Source: Rana temporaria (lineage: Eukaryota; Chordata; Amphibia; Anura; Ranidae). Taken from it: DNA of 64,000 nt. Of the stretch, positions 22,338 to 32,499 are shown in pieces. Every line of letters starts with the position of its first letter. Position 1 is the stretch's first letter. Made by a program: the position numbers and the translations under genes. Where the stretch lies: contig NC_053499.1 in assembly GCF_905171775.1 (NCBI RefSeq), positions 83,953,169 to 84,017,168 on the forward strand, given 5' to 3'. The notes under the pieces were generated by a model. It had not been told where the DNA came from. It worked only from the letters and a program-made list of their open reading frames with translations, and made no database searches.

Positions 22338-25300
22338 AAAGTCAATAAATTTTTATTGGAAAATTTTTCAAGTGGCATATTACAAGGCTCGAGGCCCATA
22401 GCTGATGCAACAGCAACAAGCAGTAAATATATTTATCATTCTTTGACTAATTCTTCAGATGATTATCTAATTGTGGAAGCCTTGAGGAAATAGGTGAGTT
22501 TCAAGCATCACATTGCCACAAACAGTATATAACATAGGAAATATAAAGAACAAGAAAATAAAACAAATAAAGAAGAAAATAGCTATTACTTATCCATCAA
22601 AGTCATCATTGAGCGAGTTTTCAGTTAGTGCTGTAAAGCTTGTACCAGTCGAACCATAATTGCCAGGTAGGGCGTGTAGTCAGTAGGGAGTTTTGTGACG
22701 AGGCTAACAATGCTTCACAAGTGACGTGAGAGTGCGTGGTAGTAATTACCTCTTGTATTGGTGGGGGATGTGTTCGTTTCCAATGGCGTGCAATTACTAG
22801 TCGTGCACTTAAAAGAATATGTACGGCTATAATTCTTTTTGAAGGGGGGAGCATCTCCGCTCCCAGTGAGAGCAGTGCGAGGCCCGGTTCTATTGCTATA
22901 TTCAGTCCTATAACGACTGATATCAGGTTAAACACTTCGGTCCAATAATTGCACAGTATAGGACAGGACCAAAGGATATGGTACAGAGTCCCCTGTTCTC
23001 CACACTCCCTCCAACAGCAGGCCGAGGTCTGTGGTGCGAATTTAGCAATCTTAGACGGAGTCATATACCATCGTAGTAGAATTTTGTGAGTAAGTTCCCA
23101 CAGGTTTACACACTTAGTTGTCGAATATGTCACATTGATAGCCTTACGCCACTGGTCAGAGGTAAATTCCCTCCCCAGTTCCTTTTCCCAGAGTAACAGT
23201 GTGGGATTTTTGTTGAATAAATTTTTATTGTTAAGTAATAGGTAGAACAATGAAATACCCCTAGTCTTTGTCGTAGGGCTGGTGTAATACAAAGTCACCT
23301 GCCATGGTAGTGAAATGTCCCTGATCTGGCAACATCGCATTAAATGACTAACCTGCAGATATATAAATGCCTCCTGGTCGGAAATGTCAAACTCAATCTG
23401 GAGGGCTCGGAAGGTTTTCAGGGCTGGACCCACCATTAAGTCTCCCACCTCCTTTATGCCCTTCTCCATCCACCCGCCTAGGTTAGTGTTTTCAATTATA
23501 CTAGACAAGCATTGTATTGGCATGGGGATCTTAGAACAGGTATGATTATCCTGGAAGCTCATTGAGGTGAGAATCTCCCACCCCCTCAGTGATGCTAGGA
23601 CCGTAGGAGAGAGTTCTCCCCCATGACCCCTAAAAGCATGGGATAACAGAAGGAAGTGAAACAAATTGTGGCCTGGCACCTGACTCTCCTCCAATTCCAC
23701 CCAACGTTGTCTACAGGAGGATGGGAACCAGGCCTTAAGTTGGGACAGCAGGGTGGCCGTGTAGTAATCTTTTAGTACTACTACTCCCGCGCCTCCCATA
23801 CGCCTGGTCTTGAGTAATTTGGAGAATGCGCAGCGTGCCCTCCTTCCCTTCCATAAATATCTATTTAACAACGATTGTGCAGTCGCAAAGAAAGAGTTCG
23901 GCACTGGGATAGGGAGGACCCTAAATAGATATATCATCTGTGGCAAGAGCACCATTTTGAAGGCCGCCAACCTGCCCGACCAGGATAATTCCGTTTTTGC
24001 CAAATCTCTAAGTTTGATCTCTAGCTTGGCAAGGAATGGGGAATAGTTCGCCCTGACCAGGCCAGCAGTAGAGGATGTGAGGGTGATTCCAAGATAGTTG
24101 ATCCCTGTGTCATCCCAGGCGTATGGGTAGGAGTTGGCCAGTTTTTTTCGCAGTGTGTTGTTTATATTCAAACCTAATATATAAGATTTACTTTCGTTGA
24201 CCTTGTAGTAGGACAGTTGGCTAAAGAGTTGCAGGGATTTGTGCACCGAAGCCAGGGACCGCTCCACGTCAGTTAGCATTAATATCACGTCATCCGCAAA
24301 TAAACTGATAGTATGTTTGGACCTAGGGGACCCAAATCCTGAGATTTGAGGATGGCTTCGAATGTGACACGCCAAGGGCTCCATCACAAGATTAAAAATT
24401 AAAGGTGATAGTGGGCACCCCTGGCGCGTGCCATTCGTGATAGGAAAAGGAGTAGATAAAACGCCCGACGTAAATACTTGAGCTGTTGGGCAAGTATACA
24501 GCGCCATTATGGCCGAAAAAATCGATCCCTCAAAACCGAAAGCCGATAACACTTTAGCCAGGTAGCCCCAGTGCACCCGATCGAACGCCTTCTCTGCATC
24601 CAAACCTAGGAGCAGAGAAGGCGTTCGTGTCCTATTGGCGTGGTGTATTATATTAATCAGGCGTCTAGTGGCATCCGAGGTCTGGCGTCCCTTCGTAAAA
24701 CCGGCTTGATCCGCATGTACGAGGCCAGGGAGCACTGTGTTTAATCTGAGGGCAATCAATTTGGCATAGAGCTTCAAGTCCGAATTCAGTAACGAGATAG
24801 GTCTAAAGTTTTTCGGTTCTGACGGGTCCTTCCCCGGCTTGGGCAGCGTAATGATCAAAGCCTTTAGCATTTCTGCAGGGAAAGAAGCCAAGGCAACAGC
24901 ACCATTAAACAGATCGACCAGGTAAGGTGATAGGATTTGCTTAAACGATTTGTAGTACTCTCCTACAAACCCGTCAGGGCCCGGGGATTTATTAGAGGGT
25001 AGTGAGTCTATTGCTGTATGAATTTCTGATATAGTAAACGGAGTATTCAATTCTTCTAGCTGATTAGGGGTTAGCTGAGGTAGTGACAATTTAGACAGAA
25101 ATTCCGTAATCGCAGCTGGATCAGGTTGGAAAGTACCAGGGTCTTTCTCTAAATTATAAAGGGAAGCATAGTAACTGCTGAAAGCGTCCGCAATATCTTT
25201 AGGATGGTATTTTTTAAGTTTAGTAGTTGGGTGAAGTATATAAGGGATTCTAGTTTTATACCTGTGCCCACGGAGACGATGCGCCAGTAGCTTACCCGCC

Positions 25301-25775
25301 TTGTCCCCGCTGGCATAGAACTGAGATTTTAATCTTCTAGAGGATTTTTCGAAACCCTCCAGGAGACAAGCCCTGAGATCACATCTTAGCTTGGTCAATT
25401 TCCCTGATAGGAGATGGGTAGGGGCCAACTTGTTTTGCCTTTCAAGGGCTTCAATTTCCCTGGTCAGATCTAGGACCCTTTGTTGCCTCCGCTTCTTTAC
25501 ACCTGCCCCTATCTTGATAAACATGCCTCTCATATACTCCTTATGGGCGTTCCACACTGTAAAATTATCAGACACAGAATTCACATTAAGTTCAAAGAAT
25601 TCCTTTAGATATGATTCCAGGTCTGTCCTTGGTTTCGTCAATTGCAACAATGATGCATTAGCTCTCCATATTGGAGACGCCCCAACTGATAGAGCGTCAG
25701 ACATCGTTAGGGATATGGATGCGTGGTCTGACCAGGTTATAGTATTTATGCTTGTGTCGGTAGACCTGTGTAGGG
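22338..25775 (-). mobile_element. 5'-truncated L1 inserted in the Gypsy reverse transcriptase
   Basis: 3.4 kb flanked by a perfect 17-bp duplication TGTGGCGGGAGCATTTT (22321-22337 and 25776-25792). The 3' end (left) reads CCAATAAAAATTTATTGACTTT-like on the minus strand, with an AATAAA but no long A tail. The 5' end is cut within the endonuclease domain, a normal outcome of L1 target-primed reverse transcription. Confidence 0.93.
22621..25775 (-). pseudogene. L1 ORF2, 5'-truncated but otherwise open
   Basis: About 1,050 codons without a stop. The open frame runs on into the Gypsy DNA up to 25887, but that extension is fortuitous. Visible parts: the end of the endonuclease ('TWSDHASISLT'), 'LPKPGKDPSEPKNFRPISLL', 'TRQGCPLSPLIFNL', the catalytic 'LFADDVILML', and the C-terminal knuckle CWRECGEQGTLYHILWSC (CX3CX7HX4C). 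The reverse transcriptase looks intact but most of the endonuclease and all of ORF1 are missing. The intact frame suggests a recent insertion. Confidence 0.9.
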
Positions 25776-25792
25776 TGTGGCGGGAGCATTTT

Positions 25793-27041
25793 GTAACCCA
25801 AAAGGCATTCTCCGATATTGGAAAGATCCGTCTGGAGTTACAAATGCTGTTTTTTCCCTGGCCGACTTCGAGAGAGGAATTTGCCAATAACCCTTGGTAA
25901 GGTCTAACGTTGTCATGTACCGAGCAGTGCCTAGGCGATCAATCAGTTCATCTATGCGGGGCATGGGATAGGTGTCAAACTTAGTGATTTGATTAAGGCG
26001 GCGAAAGTCATTACAAAACCGCCAACTTCCATCGGGTTTGGGCACTAAGACAATGGGACTTGACCAATCACTATTTGACTCTTCTTTCACCCCCAGCTCA
26101 AGCATTTGTTTTACTTCCTGGCGAATTGCCTCTCGCCGGCCTTCTGGAATTCTATAGGGCTTCAACTTGACCTTATCCCCTGGGGTGGTGATAATGTCAT
26201 GTTCAACTCCGGAGACCCAACCTGGCAGGTCTGAAAACTTCTCCTTATTACGGAGCACAAATTCTTTAACCTCCTGTTTCTGCGTTGTGGATAGAGTCTC
26301 TGCTATCCCAACTTCAGGGACAGTCCGGTCAAATGGAGCAGAAACTCGGGCAGTCTCAGCGACCAAGGACTCTCTATCCTTCCATGGTTTCAGCAAGTTC
26401 ACGTGATAGAGCTGCTCAGGTTTTCGTCTTCCCGGTTGGCTAATTTTATAATTCACCACTCCCACTTTTTCCAACACTTCATATGGACCCTGCCATTTGG
26501 CTAGGAATTTACTTTCGACTGTGGGGACCAACACCAACACCCTATCACCAGGTGCAAAGGAACGGACCTGGGCCCCACGATTGTAAATCCTTTGTTGAGC
26601 CAATTGGGCTTGGGCTATATGTTCCTTCACAATCGGCATTACTTGGGCAATTCTGTCTTGCATTTGGGCCACATGTTCAATCACACTTCGATGGGGTGAA
26701 CTCTCACTCTCCCATGTTTCCCTGGCAATGTCCAGTAGGCCCCGAGGGTGCCTCCCATACAGTAGCTTAAACGGAGAGAACCCTGTGGACGATTGGGGAA
26801 CCTCTCTTATTGCAAACATTAAATAAGGGAGCAGATAATCCCAATTCTTTCCGTCTTTATCCAACACCCTCCTCAACATTTGTTTTAAGGTTTTATTAAA
26901 CCTCTCCACTAACCCGTCTGTCTGAGGGTGATATACGGATGTACGTAGTTGGGTCACTTTCAGGAGTTTACAAAGTTCATTGGTCACCCTAGACATAAAC
27001 GGGGTGCCCTGATCAGTTAGGATTTTCTTAGGGAGACCCAC
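25793..27041 (-). pseudogene. Gypsy integrase C-part fused to reverse transcriptase N-part
   Basis: Reads from the integrase core ('KILTDQGTPFMS', 'SVYHPQTDGLVERFNKTL', supplying the second Asp and the Glu) through 'GFSPFKLLYGRHPRG' and an SH3-like tail ('FLAKWQGPYEVLEKVG', 'YHVNLLKPW'). It passes without break into the reverse transcriptase ('DIITTPGDKVKLKPYRIPEG', 'VKEESNSDWSSPIVLVPKPD', 'FCNDFRRLNQ', 'TLDLTKGYWQIPL'), stopping at 'PFGLQNAPAT' where the L1 enters. A single frame with integrase first shows the Gmr1-like order directly. Confidence 0.9.
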
Positions 27042-27062
27042 ACGGCTGAAAACCTGAAATAA

Positions 27063-28040
27063 TTATTTGGCAATTGTTTTAGCAGAGGTGTTTCGGAGAG
27101 GAATCGCTTCTGGGTACCGGGTGGCATAGTCCATTATTACCAAGATGTGCTGGTGCCCTCTAGTGGACTTCAACAAGGGGCCAACCAGGTCCATGGCGAT
27201 CCTCTCAAAAGGGACCTCGATAATGGGCAGGGGTATCAACGGACTGCGGAAATGTGGCATGGGTGCAGTAATCTGACACACTGGACAGGAAGAGCAGTAC
27301 AACTCCACTTCTTTAGTGATCCCAGGCCAATAAAACCTCTGGGTGATCCTCTCCCGGGTTTTTTCCGCTCCCAAATGTCCCCCAAGAATATGCCCATGGG
27401 CCAGTTCCAAAACCATCTTGCGGTACGGTTTAGGCACTACCAGTTGCTCAATGGTGTCCTCTATCCTCTGTGACACTCTATATAACAGGTCCCTTTCAAT
27501 AATAAAGTAAAGGAGGGCAACCCTCTTGTCAGGATTAACTAACTCCCCATCTACCTTCACTGCATTCTCTCGGGCTATTAGCAATGTGGGGTCCCTTAAT
27601 TGCTCAGTGACAAAGTTTTCTCTGTGCACCTCGAGGTCCTCAAACCCTATCGGCCGCTGTTCCTCTTCTGAGGTAGCAGGCTCCTCCCTAGGGACTGGTG
27701 TTTCCCCTGCTAATACTGAGAATGGAAACTCAGGAGAATCCTCACAGTTAGAGGTTTCTGGAATAGATGGTTCAGACTCAGAAGAACCACCTACTGAGGA
27801 ATCTGGGCAGTCCCAGAGTTCCCAGAATTTGGGGAAATCCCTTCCCACAATGGCGTCATGTGGCAGTTTGGGAACTAAACCTACCTGGTGACACAAGTTA
27901 CCGAGGGAGGTTTCAAAGGAAACAGTAGTCACCCGATATTCTAGAGTGTCCCCATGTACACAAACTACAGCCATTTTCCTCGGATGTAAGGTTTTTCCTA
28001 CCACTAGGTCACTTTTCACTAAGGTGACCATTTTTACCAT
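27063..28040 (-). pseudogene. Gypsy protease region and integrase N-part (Gmr1-like)
   Basis: The first about 80 residues ('VTLVKSDLVVG', 'LPHDAIVGRDF') resemble a retropepsin. The integrase zinc-binding segment follows ('LAHGHILGGHLG', 'FYWPGITKEV', 'YCSSCPVCQ', H-X3-H and C-X2-C), then the first catalytic Asp in 'IAMDLVGPL'. A TAA at 27061-27063 separates it from the rest of the integrase in the same frame. Relative to gag it lies in another frame, with the change near 28020-28040. Confidence 0.85.
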
Positions 28041-29177
28041 CTAAGCACATTCTATATAACGGTTTCTTATTTCCCTTTACTGCAGTGCATGTGGTTGCAA
28101 AAAGGGACTGTCGTCTCTCGGTAAGAAAGTCACATTGCATGGGTTCATCACCCGCTGGGCAAACGGCTGCTACATGTCCCTCTTCATGGCAACGGTAACA
28201 GATCAACCTTCTGGTCCTCTCCTGTGGGATGGGTCTTCCAGGCCGCTCTCGCCAAACATTAGCAGTAGTCCCGATAGTTCCTCTAGTTGCTCCTTGGTAC
28301 CTCTCTCCACCCCCATCCCTTGATGCAGTTTTACCTATAGGTGGGGACGGTCTGGTCTTGGGGTGAAAAGTCTGTGCGTCTCGGGTGGAAGAGGACAAAC
28401 TCTCTGTTGTTAGGTACCTTTCGACCAGGTCTACAAGTTTGTCTGCAGTATCCGGACCACCATGGCTCACCCATTTCTGCAGGGTGTTAGGAAGAGACCT
28501 AAGAAATTTGTCCATGACTACTCGCTTCAAAATTTTTGGTCCGGACAGAATTTCTGACTGCAGCCACTTCTTAGCCAAATGGATAAGATCATACATCTGT
28601 GACCGAGGTGGCTTCCTCTGCTGATAACTCCAATTGTGTACCCGCTGAGCACGGACATCCAGGGTTACACCAAAACGTGCCAATATTTCTTTTTTTAATC
28701 GATCATAGTTCTTTGCGTCTGCAATCTCCAAATTGAAATATGCCTTTTGGGCTTCTCCAGATAATAGGGGAGCCACTAGTCCAGCCCACCGGTCTTTAGG
28801 CCAATTCTCTCTTTCCGCTGCTCTCTCAAACGTGGTCAGAAACATCTCAGGGTCCTCATCTGCAGTCATCTTTGGCAATAAGTGTCGCACCTGAAAAGTT
28901 GGTACGTTACTGGCCTGACTCCCAGCCTCGGTCTGCTGTCTCTGAAGTTGTTTCACGATGGCCTCCATTTGCTGCTGGTGTCTATGTTCCAAGCCTGCAA
29001 TGCTTTCTTGGTGAGCTTGTTGTTGAGCTGCGTAGGCCTGTTGTTGAGCTGCAATGCTCCGCTGCAAAGCTGCATTCGTCTGTTGTTGACTTGCATTTGC
29101 CTGTTGTTGACTTGCATTTGCCTGTTGTTGATTTGCATTTGCTAAAGCCAGCTGTTTCAGTATCTCCTCAATTTTGA
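28009..29177 (-). pseudogene. Gypsy gag with SCAN-like domain and CCHC knuckle
   Basis: The first in-frame Met is at 29067, but the frame is open to about 29177, where it encodes Q/A-rich repeats. Next come a capsid-like 'DPEMFLTTFERAAERENWPK', then a SCAN-like helical region ('YDLIHLAKKWLQSE', 'VVMDKFLRSLPNTLQKWV', 'LVDLVERYL'), then a zinc knuckle CYRCHEEGHVAAVC. SCAN domains of vertebrate zinc-finger proteins are thought to derive from the gag of Gmr1-like Gypsy elements, which fits the pol order of this copy. Confidence 0.82.
29059..29142 (-). repeat. 21-bp tandem repeats in gag N-terminus
   Basis: Near-identical 21-bp units containing TGTTGTTGACTTGCATTTGC encode an ANASQQQ-type heptapeptide. 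A heptad-length unit suggests an expanding coiled coil or a low-complexity tract. Confidence 0.8.
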
Positions 29178-29210
29178 GTTCACTTTAGTTGCCCGCGGCA
29201 CTCCACCATA

Positions 29211-29750
29211 TGTGAGGGGTTAGCTCGGTAGCGGGGTGTGTGACCCCTTGGATGGGTTCACCAGACACTGAAGTTTCTGGTTTATTTTTCCATCTTGCTG
29301 GAAAACAATTGCAAGTATCCAAACAGCATAAACAAAATCAAAACATAAAATAAACTCTAGCCACTCTGGGCGTCTACCTTCCACACAGGAACCTATCTAT
29401 GAAGTCTAACACAGCCTACCGCTGGATAGACAGTGCTGCTCATGCAGCACAAACAATAGTCTTTTGATTTTTTTATCACACAGAAAAACAATGGTCTCCT
29501 CACCTCATCAGGCACTGCTCTCCTACTCACACAGCCTTAGGAGTGATGCAGCAACCAAGTGGTAACCCTCTGGCTACTTATAAAGCCTTGATTGCTTCAT
29601 TCTGAACAGCTGAAGTTTTCTAACGGCCTCTAGCCTTCCTCTGTCTATGTTTGTAGCCGACGCCCAATAATCTGTGTATCGTCTAAACAAGGCAGAAATG
29701 TATGTCCCAGCAGTGAAAACACCCACAGATTTACCTGACTTCCTGTCACA
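29211..29750 (-). repeat. 5' LTR of the Gmr1-like Gypsy
   Basis: 540 bp, same TGTGAGGG ... TGTCACA ends as the 3' LTR, but lacking a 38-bp internal segment. Followed on the minus strand by TATGGTGGAGTGCCGCGGGC, which should contain the primer-binding site; I could not assign the tRNA. Confidence 0.92.
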
Positions 29751-31026
29751 ACAGGCACGCACCAAACAGCCACAAACTAGCAGAGCCGTGACAACAAAAA
29801 GAGGATTCAATCTGTCCCCATGTCGTAGTTGGAGATGGTTAAAACCATTCTTTCAATTGGGACAATATAGATGCATGGAAATAATCACGGAAGTCAACAT
29901 AACCCACTCCTCCCCACATCCTATGTTTGATTAATTTATAGTGGGCACATCTAGATTTCTTCCCTTTCCAAACATATTTAGAAAGGATCGATTGCAAAGA
30001 TTTGAAGAAGTGAACGGGGATAGGTATAGGTAAACATCTAAACAAGTATAGTACTTGAGGCAAATGCATCATTTTGAATGCAAACAGCCTGCCCCACCAG
30101 GAGAACTCATGTTTTCCTAGATTCGTCAGGTCAGTTTGCAATTTTTTTTTAAGGGGAATATAATTATGTGTAAATAGAGATCTAGTGGTTCTGGATAGAT
30201 GAATACCAAGGTATGGAATGCTGTTTTCTGCCCAAGAATATGGGAACTGGTGCTGAAGCAGATTGTTCGTCACAGCATCAATACCTATATCCATGGCATA
30301 GGATTTGTTATTGTTGACTCTATAGAACGAAATCCTACTAAACCAGGTTAAAATTTTCTGAATTTCCAGAAGAGAAGAAAATGGGCATGACAACATTAAA
30401 ATTATATCGTCCGCAAACAAGCTAATCTTGTGGGTACGATCGCCAATAGTTATTCCCGAAACACCCGAATTAGATCTAATATGTTCCGCCAAAGGTTCCA
30501 TCATTAAATTAAAGACTAAGGGGGACAATGGGCAACCCTGTCTGGTGCCATTAGTGATATGGAACGGTTTAGATAGCATGTTAGAACTGAAAACTCGCGC
30601 TGTGGGGTTTGAGTATAGGGCTAGAATCGCTTTGAGAATAAAACCCTCAAAGCCAAATTTCTGTAGAGTTAGTGACAGATAGGCCCAATTGACCCTGTCG
30701 AACGCCTTCTCTGCGTCCAGTGATAGGAGCAGAGAAGGCGTTCCGGTTGCATTTACATTGTGGATAATGTCAATTAACCTTCTAGTCGCGTCGGATGTCT
30801 GACGACCCTTGGTGAAACCAGTTTGATCCATATTAATGAGGTTAGGGAGTAAGTCAACAATCCTATTAGCAATAATTTTAGCGTACATTTTCAAATCGAC
30901 GTTCAGTAGAGATATGGGGCGAAAGTTCTGGGGGTAGGTCGGGTCCTTGCCCGGTTTAGGTAGAGTAACAATGAGTGCAGACAGCATTTCCTCAGGGAAC
31001 GAAGATAAAGATACAGAATGGTTATA
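29751..31026 (-). pseudogene. L1 ORF2 reverse transcriptase part (H1)
   Basis: The frame 29839-31044 gives 'VTLPKPGKDPTYPQNFRPIS', 'QTGFTKGRQTSDATRRLIDI', 'LSLDAEKAFDRVNW', 'NGTRQGCPLSPLVFNL' and the catalytic 'LFADDIILML', then the thumb region. It is closely related to the L1 at 22338-25775. The right side is cut by the MITE at 31027; the left side by the Gypsy 5' LTR. Confidence 0.88.
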
Positions 31027-32374
31027 TTGGGCCAAATTCTCCAAAAAGCTGCCTAACTTAACTTTCAGCAGTTAAGTTACACTGACTTAAAATCTCTACC
31101 TAAGTGCCCGATCTTCAAAGCACTTACCTAGAAATTTCAGGCCGTGTAACTTAAGTGCCGCCGTCGCAAGGCGGTCCTCCTCTCCGGGGGGCGTTTAAAA
31201 TTTAAATGCGGCGCGCTCCTGCGCCGGCCGTACTGCGCATGCATGTGACGTAATTTTCCCGACGTGCAGCGCGCAAACGTAATTGACGCCGGGCGGCTTT
31301 GAAGATTGCGACGGGACACTAAAGTTGCGACGGGTGAAAAAAAATATACGCGCCGGGAAAACAAATAATTATAAAAAAAATGACAGCGTCGCTCGGCATG
31401 CATTCCTGAGAGGGAGAACTCCATGCCAATTTTCAAAGAAAAAACCGGCATGGGTTTCCCCCCCCAGGAGCATAACAGGCCCTTAGGTCTGGTATGGGTT
31501 GTAAGGAGACCCCCCCCTACGCCGAAAAATCGACGTAGGGGGTCCCCCTACAATCCATACCAGACCCGTATCCAAAGCACGCTACCCGGCCGGTCAGGAA
31601 GGGAGTGGGGACGAGCGAGCGCCCCCCCCTCCTGAGCCGTGCCAGGCCGCATGCCCTCAACATGGGGGGGTTGGGTGCTCTGGGGCAGGGGGGCGCACTG
31701 CGGGCCCCCCCACCCCAGAGCACCCTGTCCCCATGTTGATGAGGACAGGACCTCTTCCCGACAACCCTTGCCGTTGGTTGTCGGGGTCTGCGGGCGGGGG
31801 CTTATCGGAATCTGGGAGTCCCCTCAAATAAGGGGGCCCCCAGATACTGGCCCCCCACCCTAAGTGAATGGATATGGGGTACATCGTACCCCTACCCATT
31901 CACCTGGAGGCAAAAAGTAAAAGTTAGTAAACACACAACACAAGGGTTTTTAAAATAATTTATTATTCTGCTCCGGAGGCCCCCCCTGTCTTCTTTATTA
32001 GCTCTATTACCAGGGGGGGCTTCTTCTTCCACTCTCCGGGGGTCTTCTTCCACTCTCCGGGGGTCTTCTTCCACTCTCCGGGGGGGGTTTCTTCTTCCGC
32101 TCTCCGGGGGAGCTTCTCCGCTCTCCGGGGGTCTTCTTCTATCTTCGTCGCTCTCCGCTGTTGACTCGGCGAACCCCGGTTCTTCTGCAGCTGTCCGGTG
32201 CCTTCTTCTTCAGCGCTGGCTGCCTGCTATCTTTGTGTGTTAGCTCAATTAGTAACAGGCAGCCAGCGCGGTCTTCTGTGACGTCAGGTTCTTCTCTTCT
32301 GTTCTTCTCCCCTCTTCCGATGTTGACTCGTCGCATCTTGTCACTGCAATGATGGAAGCGCGCCTTGCATCCCA

Positions 32375-32386
32375 TTTATATAGGCA
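32375..32386 (-). promoter_or_regulatory. TATA-like box, left-facing, in FB3 centre
   Basis: CCTATATAAATG on the minus strand mirrors the box at 32488 on the plus strand. The bases between form the CACGTG-rich palindrome. AATAAA (minus) lies at 31960-31965, about 415 nt downstream. Confidence 0.5.
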
Positions 32387-32487
32387 TCACCGTCCCATCA
32401 TGCTCCGGCAGGTACCCACGTGGTGGGTGCCTACCCACGTGCACCCACCACGTGGGTACCTACCGGAGCATGATGGGACGGTGATGC

Positions 32488-32499
32488 CTATATAAATGG
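32488..32499 (+). promoter_or_regulatory. TATA-like box, right-facing, in FB3 centre
   Basis: CCTATATAAATG, facing outward. Purine-rich sequence (GGAAGAGGGGAGAAGAAC) follows, and AATAAA occurs at 32909-32914, about 420 nt downstream, in mirror symmetry with the left arm. Confidence 0.5.

Larger units (their letters stand above)
20835..29750 (-). mobile_element. Gypsy LTR retrotransposon of Gmr1-like domain order
   Basis: 8.9-kb element with LTRs at both ends and a 4-bp duplication ACAG (20831-20834 and 29751-29754). On the minus strand the order is gag with SCAN-like region and CCHC knuckle, protease region, integrase, reverse transcriptase, RNase H. Integrase before reverse transcriptase is the reverse of ordinary Gypsy order and is the hallmark of Gmr1-like elements. 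An L1 splits the reverse transcriptase. A frame change after gag, a stop in the integrase and a frame change in the reverse transcriptase make the copy inactive. Confidence 0.85.

Noticed and set aside
25776..25887. N-terminal extension of the long ORF 22621-25887
   Set aside because: The extension is the Gypsy sequence read out of frame across the L1 junction and target duplication, so the apparent 1,088-aa protein is an accidental fusion.
26000..26800. Plus-strand ORFs opposite the Gypsy pol
   Set aside because: They lie antisense to conserved integrase and reverse transcriptase codons and have no family resemblance.
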